From NCBI RefSeq assembly GCF_026151205.1, contig NC_087072.1, forward strand, positions 26,131,799 to 26,195,798: a stretch of DNA of 64,000 bases, given 5' to 3'. Positions 31,316 through 43,178 of this stretch are shown here, in pieces; positions within the stretch are counted from its first letter, which is position 1; the number at the start of each line of letters is the position of its first letter. This DNA is from Bolinopsis microptera. Lineage: Eukaryota; Ctenophora; Tentaculata; Lobata; Bolinopsidae. The position numbers and the translations under genes are program-made. The notes under the pieces were generated by a model. The model did not search any database, was not told the DNA's origin, and saw nothing but the letters and a program-made list of their open reading frames with translations.

Positions 31316-32190
31316 GTGATTGTGGATTTTATTGATATTACTGATTATCCATCATATTCAGTCTCTGATAGAGGCCTCCCGTTAGAGTCCGCCTATGCTG
31401 ACGATGCTGAGCTTCTGAGTGAAGATGGTCAGAGCCTGGTTAAGATACTAGAGATTGCCAGTGATATACTAAAGGATTGGAGTCTCTTTGTTAACGAATC
31501 AAAGACGGTGTTTACAAGAGTGTATTTGGCAGATACAGATGCTTTAGATGCCCATGGCAATAAAATTAGAGGAGATGAAGAGTGGCGAGAGTCAGTGCTA
31601 TTAGGATCAAAGCTCTGTTCAGAAAGAGATATTGTCAACAGACGCAACAAAGCCAATGTTGCCTTCTACACCTACAAGAAAGTCTGGTTGAATAGTTCTG
31701 TTCAGATCAGTGAGAGTAGAAAGCTGAAGCTGTACGAAGCTCTTGTCACTTCAGTGTTGTTGTATAACTGTAGCAGCTGGGCTGCTCCTGAAACCGTAAT
31801 GGCATCTGTCGACGTTCTTCAAAGGAAGCATCTGAGACAGATAATCAACACCTATTGGCCAACGGTTATCAGTAACGAGAACTTATATAAGAGATGTAAT
31901 GTCAGTCCCCTTACTGAAAGGATCAAGAAAGCACGATGGAAGATACTTGGGCACGTTCTCAGAAGCAGTGATGACACTCCCGCCTTCTTATCATTCAGAT
32001 TTGCATGTTTAGGATGTTTTGACTACAAAGGAAGGAGGGGCAGACCTCGTTCAAATTTATTTGATTTATTATTAAAAGACATTATGACAAAACAAATTAT
32101 TGTGATTGTAAATAAAAGATTTAATTTAAGTAATTTCAACGATTTAGTGTAAAAAGCTCATGATAGACGTCTTTGGAGAAGTTATGGGTG
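31316..32190 (+). pseudogene. LINE RT (YADD to C-terminus), truncated
   Basis: A 278-residue ORF that starts just before the catalytic YADD of RT (SAYADDAELLSEDG). It continues through the thumb (VLLGSKLCSERDIVNRRNKA), a LLYNCSSWA core and KARWKILGHVLR, to GRRGRPRSNLFDLLLKD. The ORF stops at TAA 32150, and a few more codons of homology may follow to 32190. The N-terminal EN and RT fingers are absent. Family unclear but not the CR1/L2 type seen elsewhere. Confidence 0.75.
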
Positions 32191-32990
32191 AGTCGAGACT
32201 ACTCGGCCACTCGATTTTATGATTTAATTTCTATTATCTTGTGTTTGCTGTATATAGTTGATTAATATAATAATTCAGTATTAATGTTATCCATTATTTA
32301 TTTATTGACATCTTTCAGTCTCCAAAACGAGGTGTGAAGGTAAATTAACTTTGAGCCTTGTTTTGGCGACTGATTAATCGATGGGCAAGTAGGTATTTGT
32401 TTTTTAGCAGTGTTGAACATTGAAACAATTATAAAATGTTTATTTTTATTTTATATAACGTACAATATGAATGACATATGATATAGTGACGTAACATATA
32501 TAGTGCAAAGAATTAGTAACTTGCGAGATGTGATTTAATGACAATCAACGTTAACATTTTGCAGTTTACAGTTGCACAATGTTGGCGTCGATTGTTACTA
32601 ACATTTATCTGAATTTAATACAAGTACATGTCACATATAAATTGGGTAGCTGAATGAAACTCGTGCCTCAAAATTTTATTATTTTATTAGCATTGCAGTG
32701 TCCACGCCCTGTACTGCGTTAACGACCGAAATTTTCCCAATATGCAATTATTATTTTGCTTCTAAAATTCTCTGATAATTAATAATATATCGTGACATGT
32801 AATTGTAAGATAACAAACCTCGCGCGCGCGGCGCTCACATCTGCACCTGAGAATCTCTCAGCAATGTGTGGCTGTCTGCGCGGCGGGCTGTGTATTGTTT
32901 ATATAGCTGAATTTAAATTTAGATTTATTTGTAAATGTATAATAATATTAAATATGTATTGATTGTTTTGTGGTAAATAAAAACTTTGTT
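32191..32990. other. Gene-free AT-rich stretch
   Basis: Probably the 5' flank and 5' UTR of the LINE that starts at about 33 kb. It includes a run of (CG)n-rich bases around 32820-32835. No gene. Confidence 0.35.
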
Positions 32991-33083
32991 TTACTAAACT
33001 TTGTTTTACTAACAATAGTTGCTGCTGGAATGCTACGACAACTAGACACCAACCTGCTGAAAGCTGTCCAAAGTTACTTTGCA

Positions 33084-34612
33084 ATGGAGGCAGATAGTAC
33101 TGGAAGTAGTGCATATTGTACTGAAAGTGTCACAGGTATTTTAGGAGCTGCTAAAAATCTTAGTGGCTCTGGTTCTTCGGATTCTGAAATAACCTCTGAC
33201 ACTATCTGCTGCTTTAATGCCAGTGGGCAAATGTTATGTACCCTTTTATCTTTCGATGAGAATACCTATAAATTGTTACTACCAGCAGAACTGAAGTCTG
33301 ATGCAACATATCTCTCTCCTGCTGAAATAAAAGGGTCAAACTACTTTCTCAGCTAACTTACTTCAAAGACCCTCAAAGCAACGAAATTGCTGAACTGGAG
33401 TGGATAGAACTGATCAGACCACAGATGTTAAGTGTCCTTTCTGACCATGGTATCACTCCTACTAATCAAGATACTGATCAGGATCTAAGACGCAGATTAT
33501 ATGGAAAGCAATCCTTTCGTAGCAGTCACGGTGCTGAGGATAAGGTGGCACTATTTGGTTTTACCTTTAGAGAACCTTTGATCTGTTTGTCCACTAGCTC
33601 CTTCTCAAAGGAGGACTACACCTACAAAACTAAACTTACAACTAGCTTCGTCACTGAAAAAGTTGAATCTGCTAAGACTCAAAGCTTAACACCTAAGCAT
33701 GATATGCTAGAGTCTGGCAAAAATAACTCTGTTGAACCAGAATCGAAAGAACCTCCACAAAGATACAGGATGGAATCAAGTGAAAGGGGCACTCTATCAT
33801 CAACATCATCTAGCTCACTTGTACTTGAAGGCAGTGCACCTGACATCAACGAGACGGATCAAGAAGATGGGGATGCATTCACACCTCCCAACATAACATT
33901 TAACAACAATTTTGACTACAGAATTGAATCTAGAGCTGAGGAGGGTATCAATGATACTGGTGGCTCATGTACAATCTGTAACCAAGATGTTAGCGCTGAT
34001 CAGCTTCTTACATGCTATCTATGCAAACTTTCAGTTCATTACACCTGTTACGAGGTGAAACAAGTAACAGCTCACAAACAAAAGATGCGTACCCTGAGCC
34101 ACACAAATTTCACAGCACTTGGAATCTCCCAGAACAACAAATGGTTTTGCAATGGCTGCAACTCTATTTCCTTTGATGATATCCTGGAAAAGATATCTCT
34201 ACATACTCAGGAGAAATTCATAGATGCTGTTGAGAAAAAAGTTAAACTGGTGAATGATACTACCTCAAGTTCCCTTGAAGGAGATTTTGATATCTCCCAA
34301 TTTTCACTCCCTGACTACCAAGATACGAAGTCACAGCAATCTGAACATGAGATTACCAATATTCAGCAACTCAAAGACTCCATCACAATGGAACTAAGAG
34401 CTGCACTAAAAGAAGAAGTAAAAACGTTAATCTCCGCCATAACACTATCCCATAATCCAGCTCAGAGCAAGCCCTTTACAATGTCTGCAGAAAATGTATA
34501 CAAACCACCTGCATCATATTCTGAAAAGGCAAGACCACCTCACTCTCATTTGAGCACCAACACTTTCATAGAACCCCCAGTGGTCAAAGAGTTTACAAAA
34601 AAAATCAGCTAG
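33084..34612 (+). pseudogene. LINE ORF1, N-terminal part with PHD finger
   Basis: ORF1 of the plus-strand LINE in two frames, changing near 33340-33360. The first frame runs from 33085 (MEADSTGS) to a stop at 33354. The second is open from about 33360 and first has an ATG at 33425. Residues near the middle (33955-34165) form a PHD finger: CTIC, CYLC, HYTC, then WFCNGC with Cys4-His-Cys3 spacing. The frame ends at TAG 34610, right after an A8 run. PHD fingers occur in ORF1 of some CR1-group LINEs; the role here is presumed RNA or chromatin binding. Confidence 0.75.
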
Positions 34613-34616
34613 TGCA

Positions 34617-35375
34617 GTGGGAACCGACTATTTAGTTGATCCCAAGATGTCTGTTATCATAAAGCAAGTCACAAACAAAAAGGTGGTGTCAAATGATACC
34701 TCACTTAAATCAGAGTTTAACAAACTGTTTAAGCAAATGAAGATAAAGTACATTAAAAAGACAAGATATGGCAACATCATTCTTCAACTAAACTCTGAGG
34801 ATGATATCAAACAAGTACTAAATGGATGGCAATCCCACTATTTTAAAGACACCAGCGCAAAAATGGGCACAGCGATATTCAGAATGACTGACCAGCATCT
34901 GACAAAGCATGTAGGCATCATAAGGCATGTCCCCATAAACATTGATATGGGCTCTATCTCTGATGGACTTAATAATGCCAATTTGAATAGCACTCACGTA
35001 ACTCGCTTGGGCAAATCATCAAACTCTGTTAAAGTCATCTTTAAGTCACATGAGGATCTTACACAAGCAATAAGCAAGGGATTCGGTCTTGAACACTTAT
35101 GGCTAGAAGTTGCTCAATTCAAGTTCACCAAAAAACCAATGCAATGTCATGGCTGCAAAAGATTTGGACACCCTGTGAAATGGTGCCGCAGCAAAGCAGC
35201 ATGTGGATTCTGTTCCTCAGAAAACCACACTGATAAAGAATGCCCGGAGAGAACCCATCCATCAAATTACTGCTGCCGCAACTGCAGAGGAAATCATACA
35301 GCCTTCTCAAACCAATGCCCACATTTCATAGAAAAAATGAATCTGATTAAACAAAGTAACCACCATGATTACTAA
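34617..35375 (+). pseudogene. LINE ORF1, C-terminal zinc-knuckle part
   Basis: A 252-residue frame, +1 relative to the preceding PHD part. The first ATG-like codon is GTG 34617, and there is no start evidence. An RRM-like fold is plausible in residues about 60-160 (KKTRYGNIILQL, HVGIIRHVP, VTRLGKSSNSVKVIFKS). Then come CCHC/CHCC zinc knuckles: CHGCKRFGHPVKWC, CGFCSSENHTDKEC and CRNCRGNHTAFSNQC. It ends at TAA 35373. This is a classic nucleic-acid-binding ORF1p tail. Confidence 0.8.
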
Positions 35376-35760
35376 AAACAACGGAAGTCTTCATATCTGT
35401 CAAATAAATGTCAGTGGGCTATCAAACAGGTCTATTACAGCAATTGATAGATTCAACTTTAAGTTCAAAAATGACATTGTGGCTCTACAAGAAACTCTAA
35501 GTTGGATAACTCCAGACCCCACTTAAATACCTTTCATAATCTGGATACATTTTCGGTAAACAATAGCAGAGGAGTGTCCACCAGTGTTTCCCCCAGGCTT
35601 GTCCCACAACAAATCAGTGAACTTCAAGATACAACCACTGATGCACTCTGGGTCACTGTTAGGTACAATTCAACGGTAGTAATGATTGGTAATGTATATG
35701 TAAACCACTCCCTAACTTCTACAAACAACCTGAGCTCAGCAGTTAAACAAAAATTCAGTT

Positions 35761-38700
35761 AAACAAAAATTCAATTTTATGCCATTTATTACAGAGTAAA
35801 CAAGTTTACAATAAATCAATTTGATATTTAAAGGAATCCTAATTCAATGTGTAGTATGGTTGTCACTCTTTAAATAGATTAGATATAGGTTGACGGGGCA
35901 AAGGAGTGTTCGTGCTGTTCGCTATTGCTCACACCAAACGGCAACCTAGTAAAATTTTTGTATGGACACCGGTCTCCATCACGATACAAAATTAGGATTG
36001 TAGAATTTATTGTATAACTTTTAGTGCAGTGGAGGAAGCGGTGTGGTGCATTAATAGAGTGACAGCCTACTGATTTAGAGTTGTTTTTACGTGAGCATAA
36101 TGGGTATATTTTTGGACCTAAAGGCTTTACTATGGCAACTTTAAAATTGGTTCTTTTAATCATTTTATTAAATATCACTTAAAAAATATACAAATCTGGA
36201 ATCTGTTCACACTGTGAACCAGTCCTATAAAAAAAAACCTCTCAAATCAAATATTTAAAACGTCTCAATAATGGAAATAGTCATACAATTAAGAAATTTA
36301 CCAAATTCTTAATATCTACCTTAAGAGAAAAATACCTACCTAAGTCAATGTCTACCTGTAATACACTAAATATTAGGTTAAATACATAGGTGGTGGAGTC
36401 AGCACACATTTACCAAAATCAAAAATTTGTTAATAGGAGGAACCTGTGGGCCGAGAAGTGAGAACACTGGATTACATTTGTTGAAGGGGATTGTTTTCAA
36501 ATGACAGCTGCATTATGTCATAATCGCTTGAAGTCCATGCTGAATCATTATAAGCATGTTGCAGCTTTAGAAGTGCCTTTTTCAGGCGACTTTTAGCAAG
36601 GCTAATCTTGTAGGAGTAGTCAAAAAGCTTAAGTTTAGGTGCAATTGTGCTCCAGATTTTTGTGGATCTTGATATGAAGTCATTAGATGGGAGTTGTGAA
36701 ATGAGAGTGGTTTCCTTTCTAGAAGATGGCTGATAATGCTGTTGCAGTGATGCTGGGCACCTTAATTTCAGTATTTTAAAAACTTCCATAAAAGTGTGAT
36801 ATGTATATAAATTTTTGAAAGCCAGGATGTTTTGTTGCTTGAAAAGTGGTTTACAGTGCTCTAGTTGGAAGAATGTATGGTCAAGTGCCTGGCTGTCAAA
36901 CTCTCTTGTTCTTGCACATGTTAGGAACTTGTTTAGGTATGCCTCTTTATCACCAAAGAGGACCCGTACGCAGTGCTTCTGAGACAACCAGATACTTGCT
37001 GTCCTAAAGAGTGCTGCATCACCCCAAACTGAGATACAATATGTAAGGTGGGATTCAAATAGTGTGTGGTATAGGTCTTTATGGAGTTCCTTCGGTACAG
37101 AGTCCCTAATTCTATTTAAGGTGGCAGAGGCATAGTTTAACTTTCGTTTAAGTGCTGTTATATGAGGCCCCCAGGAAAGCTGTTCATCAATAACAACTCC
37201 AAGAAACTTTGTTGCTTTGGTTTTTTTAATTGGAAAGCCATCAATATGGAGTTGAAGCGAATCTGGAAATTCTACTGGTTTACTAGCCTTTGGTTTAAAA
37301 TGCATATAACAGCACTTTGACATGTTGATGTGTAGTTTGTTAAGGATCATATACTTTTTTATACAGCTTAGCAATTTGTTGCCTTTCTCATAAGCTTCTT
37401 CTACAGTTTTGCCATTAATAAAAATGTTGGTGTCGTCGGCAAATAGTATGAAAGTTCCTAAATCTGAGGAATTGGAAATATCATTTATGTATAGAAGAAA
37501 AAGGAGCGGTCCCAAAACAGAGCCTTGTGGAACTCCATATTTAATGATGAGGTTTTCGGATTTTTCATTAAGGACTTCTGTGTACTGTGTTCTATTTGAT
37601 AAGTAGCTTTTAATGAGACAGTTTGCATTGCCTCTTATTCCATACCTATCTAGTTTTGTTAGGAGTGTACTATGGTCGATTGTATCAAATGCTTTACTCA
37701 AATCTATAAATATTCCTAGAACATGGTTTCGTTTTTTAATGCTCTCTTCAATAATCCTAACAGAGTAGTTAACAGCATGGCTAGTAGAATGGGACTTGCG
37801 GAAGCCAAATTGGTTTTCATCAAGGATATTTTGTGACAAAGCGAAACTATAGATACGGCTGTATATCACTTTTTCAAATATCTTACCAAATATTGGCAGA
37901 GTAGAGACAGGTCTGTAGTTTCCTACATCCTCTTCGTTTCCTTTCTTAAATATAGGAGTAACTTTCCCAACTTTCAATACATCGGGAAATACCCCGCTCA
38001 TCATCAGTTTGTTGAAATGTTGGGCTAAAACAGGGCAGATTAGATGAGCTGACTTTTTGATCACACGGATTGGGATATCACTAGATTTGCCATTTTCCAA
38101 CTTGGAAATTATTTCCATGAGCTCAGTATGTGAACAGTCAGTTAGGAATATAGAGTTGTTGTTGGATGGCAGGAGGTAGTCTTCAAATGTTGAAAATTCA
38201 GAAGCCTGTATAGGCAGGTCAGCTATTGATTCATTTAGAGTGGAGGCAATGGAGTTAAAGTATTTGTTGAACTCGTTTGCAATAACCCTTCTATCTGTTA
38301 TTTTTCTGTTGTCGATTATAAATGAGGGTTTGATACTCTTTTTACACTTCCCTCTGAGTTCATTAATGATTTGCCATGTCTTCTTACGGTCGTGCTTATT
38401 TTCTATGATTTGGTTGCAGGAGTAAGTATTTTTTGCAGTGTTAATTACAGATTTGAGGATCCTTCGGTATACCTTGAAGGTTTGCTCGAGATCCTGGTTT
38501 CCATCAGGGTTTGCCTTAGTTTTAGATGTAATCCAGGCATCTTTTAATTCATGTTTTTTTTCAACGGCTGATGAAATACTATCTGTTATCCAGGGGTTAT
38601 TGATAGGATTCCGTTTAGTAGTTTTTGGCTTTACAAGTTTGCATGTTGAATCAAGTACATGATCAAATAATTTAGTAAAATCCGAGAACTCATGAGAAGT

Positions 38701-39252
38701 GTGGAGCTTTGAGAGGTCAGTGTTCAGTAGGGTTAGGAATCTATTAAGGTTGGCATTGCTGAAGTCGTAGTACTGGACATGTTTTTCACTTTTTGGACCA
38801 ACCTCGAATTCGATGTCAGTGAATTCAAATGTTGGAGCATGGTCACCAATTCTATCTGTTATACAACCTGAGAGAACACAGTTACCAGGGTCATTTGTGA
38901 GGATGTTGTCAATACAAGATGGTTTGCAATTTGGTCTCTCATGTGTAGGTATCGAAATAACAGGAGCGAAACCATTTCTAAATAAGCATTCTTCAAAAAG
39001 AGTATAGTTGCCATGACCAGCGTCACCATTCACTTTAAGAAGGTCAACATTAAAGTCCCCCATTATACGTACACCAGATTTAGGGAGGAGTTTACATATG
39101 TGATCAAATGACTTAAGGAAATTATGAATGTCACCATTTGGAGGGCGATAGATGACCCCTGAGATGAGTGTGAGCTTGCTGGATGATTGAGTGATCTTAA
39201 CAAAGATTGATTCAATATCAGGCGTGCAGTAGCCAAGATTTTCTATGAGCAC
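35761..39252 (-). mobile_element. Antisense LINE inside ORF2 (CR1/L2-like)
   Basis: Minus-strand insertion. The 3' UTR lies at 35761-36471, and its end shows a tandem TTAAACAAAAATTCA duplication at 35740-35770. The 5' end, at 39252, is truncated in the EN domain. It interrupts the EN domain of the host LINE between the VALQETLS region and the GDFN motif. Confidence 0.8.
36472..39252 (-). CDS. 5'-truncated LINE ORF2 (EN part, RT intact)
   Basis: 926 residues, open to TAA at 36472. It starts in the EN domain (VIYRPPNGDIHNF, then MGDFNVDLL and DHAPTFEF). RT: KSSDIPIRVIKK, YRPVSTLPIFGKIFEK, FIDLSKAFDTIDHS, YGVPQGSVLGPLLFLLYIND and FADDTNIFI. The C-terminus has a Phe/Leu-rich tail (FKILKLRCPASLQQHY) like those at 5500 and 30404. 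Catalytic Asp residues are all present, but part of the EN N-terminus is missing. Confidence 0.9.
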   Translation of the reverse strand: MLIENLGYCTPDIESIFVKITQSSSKLTLISGVIYRPPNGDIHNFLKSFDHICKLLPKSGVRIMGDFNVDLLKVNGDAGHGNYTLFEECLFRNGFAPVISIPTHERPNCKPSCIDNILTNDPGNCVLSGCITDRIGDHAPTFEFTDIEFEVGPKSEKHVQYYDFSNANLNRFLTLLNTDLSKLHTSHEFSDFTKLFDHVLDSTCKLVKPKTTKRNPINNPWITDSISSAVEKKHELKDAWITSKTKANPDGNQDLEQTFKVYRRILKSVINTAKNTYSCNQIIENKHDRKKTWQIINELRGKCKKSIKPSFIIDNRKITDRRVIANEFNKYFNSIASTLNESIADLPIQASEFSTFEDYLLPSNNNSIFLTDCSHTELMEIISKLENGKSSDIPIRVIKKSAHLICPVLAQHFNKLMMSGVFPDVLKVGKVTPIFKKGNEEDVGNYRPVSTLPIFGKIFEKVIYSRIYSFALSQNILDENQFGFRKSHSTSHAVNYSVRIIEESIKKRNHVLGIFIDLSKAFDTIDHSTLLTKLDRYGIRGNANCLIKSYLSNRTQYTEVLNEKSENLIIKYGVPQGSVLGPLLFLLYINDISNSSDLGTFILFADDTNIFINGKTVEEAYEKGNKLLSCIKKYMILNKLHINMSKCCYMHFKPKASKPVEFPDSLQLHIDGFPIKKTKATKFLGVVIDEQLSWGPHITALKRKLNYASATLNRIRDSVPKELHKDLYHTLFESHLTYCISVWGDAALFRTASIWLSQKHCVRVLFGDKEAYLNKFLTCARTREFDSQALDHTFFQLEHCKPLFKQQNILAFKNLYTYHTFMEVFKILKLRCPASLQQHYQPSSRKETTLISQLPSNDFISRSTKIWSTIAPKLKLFDYSYKISLAKSRLKKALLKLQHAYNDSAWTSSDYDIMQLSFENNPLQQM

Positions 39253-42200
39253 TTACCAACATCACAAAAGCTCTCCAATACTGCTCCAAGTTCAAAATCA
39301 AAGATGTAATAATAATTGGTGACTTCAACAGTAGGCACATCTCCTGGGGAGATATCATCACAACCGACCGTGGAAGACAGCTGGATTCATTCATCGCTCA
39401 GCATAATCTGACATGCATCACTCCGAACACCAATACATTCGTCTCCCATAATGGTGGGAGTATCATTGACCTTGCTTTGTTGAAGGGTAAAGTATGTAGG
39501 CTATACCAATCGTCCAGTGCAGCATTGACAGTGAAAGTGAACTCTTCACAGGTGCTCCAAATAGAGGTCACTTACCAATCATCCACCAATTCTGTCATGC
39601 ACAAACTGCTCAATCTGCATCTCCTCTTCTCTACTGGACATTGATAAAACAGACTGGAATGCTTGGTGTGGATCACTTAACAGGGCCCTTCTCCTTGGCA
39701 TAACTGGCAGGATCAACTCTTACATAGACCCTCTAAAGCTGTGGCAAGACTTTAAAAACATTTTATCTGCGATTGGTAATGAATGGATTCCTCTCAAGAA
39801 AGTCAGTACCCACTCAAAACCTTTCTGGAACTCTCTCCTTACAGACCTTTCACAAACTCTTCAAGCTGCGCAGGAAACCATGAAAACCAGCTACACACCG
39901 TATAACATCTCCCTCCACAAACAAGCAAAGGAGGAGTTTTCTAATACCTTGATATCCGAAAAAAAGAAATGGATTCATCAGCAACTGGAAAATCTCAATG
40001 TTGCTCAGTCTCAAATATTCTGGAAAAATTATAAGAAGACATTGACCAATAAGCCTAACGAGTACATGGGAAATCTTATGGATGGTGGTATCCTCCACTC
40101 TGACAGAACTCAGAAAGAAAACATCTTGTACAAATCATTCTTCTCGGGTGAACACATGAATGGATGCAGTTTTGATCATGTCTTCGAACAAGAAATCAAT
40201 AGCTGCTATGACAACATTATATCAACTCAGTTCCTTACCGACCAATTAGATCCAATCATTAATGATCATCTGAATGGGAAAATAGGTCTAGAGGAAGTTA
40301 CTTTAGCACTGAAGGCTCAAAATAGCAATGCCAAAAGTTTTGACATTGATAATCTTCACCCAAAAATCCTGAAACATCTGCCTGTGTCAGCTCTTCAGAT
40401 TCTAACAAAACTATATGACCTTGTCCTTGAGACTGGTGTATGGGTCTGGGAGGTATCCAATGTCACTTTCATCAAAAAGGATGGGAAGGATAACTACATG
40501 AACCCCTCTGCTTATAGACCAATATCGATATCATCATATGTTGGAAAGCTGCTAGAAAAGATCTTGGAACGAAGAATAAAGCTCCATTGCGAACTAGAGG
40601 GCTTACTCGACGAAGAGCAAGAAGGCTTTAGACCTCAAAGAAATACTGCAAGGTATCTTTATAAATTAGTAGCTACTCTAGATGAATGCAAGAGGAAAAA
40701 ATTCACTACTTTCCTACTACTGTATGCATCGATTTTAGCAAAGCATTTGATAGTGTATGGGTGAAAGGCCTGATTTTCAAGCTCAGCAAATACCAAATAC
40801 AAGGGAACATTTTGCGGATAATAAATAACTTCCTGTTATCCCGCAAAGTACGGCTGAGGGTTAACAACAGTCTCGGATTTCAACGCCCATGTGGATGGTT
40901 TGGGCTTCCCCAAGGCTCTGTCCTTGCACCCCTGCTATTTATCCTCTACATCTCGGATATGTTATGCAAGGACCAGCTCCCGCTGGAATGCAGCTCTAAC
41001 TCAAGCCTCTTCAAATATGCTGATGATGGAAGCATAGCAGTCTCTCACATAGATCCTATATGTGCTCATCGAATTATGCAGTTGATGTGCAAGTACCTTC
41101 ATGTCTGGTGCAGTAAGTGGAAACTTATCCCAAACTGCGACAAAAACAAGACCGAGTGTATTATGATCACACCAACATCCTCATCTGCACCTGATGTCAC
41201 AGCCTTTGGACCACTCATTATCGGCAGTAGACCCATAACATATACATGTCAATCAACTGTTCTTGGACTGAGGATAGACGACAAACTTACGTTCAAAAGT
41301 CACGCAAAATTTAAATTGAAACAATGCTGGTTTGCCTGGTACAGGATCACTCAAAACTCCACCCGCCACAGAGGCCTGAATGCAAACTCACTCAAAATGC
41401 TCTTCAAAACAGTAGTACTCACAAAACTTCTATATGCTGCTCCAATATGGCTAAAAGATAACCTAGACACTTTCAAAGACTTCTATGCCAGGGTCCTCTT
41501 GAAAATAAGTGGATCCACTCACCATCCTCCCAAAGATTTGACATCTGTCGCGCTTGGAATTCCACCCCTCGAGATATCCTACAAGATGATCACTATAAAA
41601 TTCATAATAAAAGCACTTACAAGTGACCCATTTATGCAAGGACTCATCTTACAGCTAGAGGAGGCAAAGGCCCATTGATATCAGCACCATATTGATGAGA
41701 TACGTAAGTTCCTAACGTGGACAAGGGGGTCCAACGAGCTCAACAGAAGCAGAATAGACCTTCTGACTAGTGTCCACAACGGTGTTGTCAGCTATTCAAA
41801 AGACGAAATAACCCGCTTTATGGACTTCACTTGGAATAAACATCTCCTACTGAACCCTAGAATAAATCCGGGTGAGATACTGGATAACATCGATGAGAGG
41901 AGCAAAAAGTTGTTTCCTCGCTACTCAAGCAGGAGCACAGACACTAAAGTAATGTCTCTCTTGCATGGCCATGACATCACCTTCACAGCATTCAAGGCAA
42001 GGGTTGCCAACAACTGCGACCCTCAGTGTCCGAATTGTCAGATGTTGGACAACAATTACCATCGAATCTTCTCTTGTCCACTGTACCACTGTTCCTACAG
42101 AGAAACCATTCAAGAGCACTCCAATAGTGACCAACCATGCTGGTCTATCTTAAGAGATGGTAGTGATGGCAGCATCACTGCCTTCCGATCTTTAGCACAG

Positions 42201-42666
42201 ATCGCCATCGATGAACTATCATAGAATTGATACTTATACTTATTAGTGCTCCTTCACCTCCATCCCCCTTCATGTCCTACATCTCCTTATGACATCACTC
42301 CCCCTTCAGCCTCTACTACTCCTTTACTACTCCATCTACTGCCTCATCTTCTGGACATCATTATCTTCTAGTTTAGTTGAGAATTCTCAACACCCACTTC
42401 CAAGTCGAGTACTCTCGACCCACTTAGTCCACATACCTTGCAAACTTACAGCAGGGTATTTGTAATGGTCTAAGTCTTTAATACACGCCAAAGATGGTTC
42501 CTCTATACTCAACCGTAGGAGAAGAGAATTAGGTGACTGTATTTTGTTCTAATGTTGATATTAATATAAGTATGTTCTAGTTGTTACTCCTTTTGTTTTA
42601 ACGTTTTTATGGTACTCTCCTTAAATTATTTCAATGCAGTCACTCAGATGATTTTTAAATCAGGAC

Positions 42667-42719
<53 letters not shown>

Positions 42720-43178
42720 ATGCAACCTACTAAAACCAATGGGGCCCTCCCCGGGGTCATCACTCTCGCATTTGCGAGAGTTGTCCCAAAGGTGTGAAAG
42801 TAGGTCAAGATTTGTTCACACCAAGCCCTAGCATCGCTATTTGCTGACCATCTGCCTTCACTGAAGGTAAGTTTTTAGAGAGTGGAGGCCGACCGTCAGC
42901 TTGGGATGCAGGGCCAAGTGGTCAACAACGTCAAGGCCCCCTTTCACATGGGCCATGTTGGTTTTGGCAGATACTGTGGTAATAAGATATGAAGTGAATG
43001 AGTGAAATGAAGTGGTTGAAAAGGGTGTAAAAGAGGAAGAGCTTGTAAGGTAGTTTAGGAAAGGAGGAAAGCAGGGCATGTACTACAAAAAACAGTTAGT
43101 AGTACTGTAAGATAGTAACAATAACCATTGATAATAAAATAACCAAGACAGCAATATAAATGGGGTGGACAATTTGCC

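Larger units (their letters stand above)
35366..42224 (+). pseudogene. LINE ORF2 (EN-RT), interrupted and frameshifted
   Basis: It begins with SLHICQINVSGLSNRS, the AP-endonuclease N-terminus, and VALQETLS (catalytic Glu). It is cut after about 35760 by the antisense LINE and resumes at 39253 with IIIGDFNSRHISWGD. RT: SFDIDNLHPKIL, AYRPISISSYVGK, then at 40690-40770 a frameshift, with CIDFSKAFDSVW in another frame, GLPQGSVLAPLLFILYISD and KYADDGSI. A stop TGA at 41678 interrupts the tail, and the zinc-knuckle end (CPNCQMLDNNYHRIFSC) is in the frame 41820-42224. Several lesions, so inactive. Confidence 0.85.
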
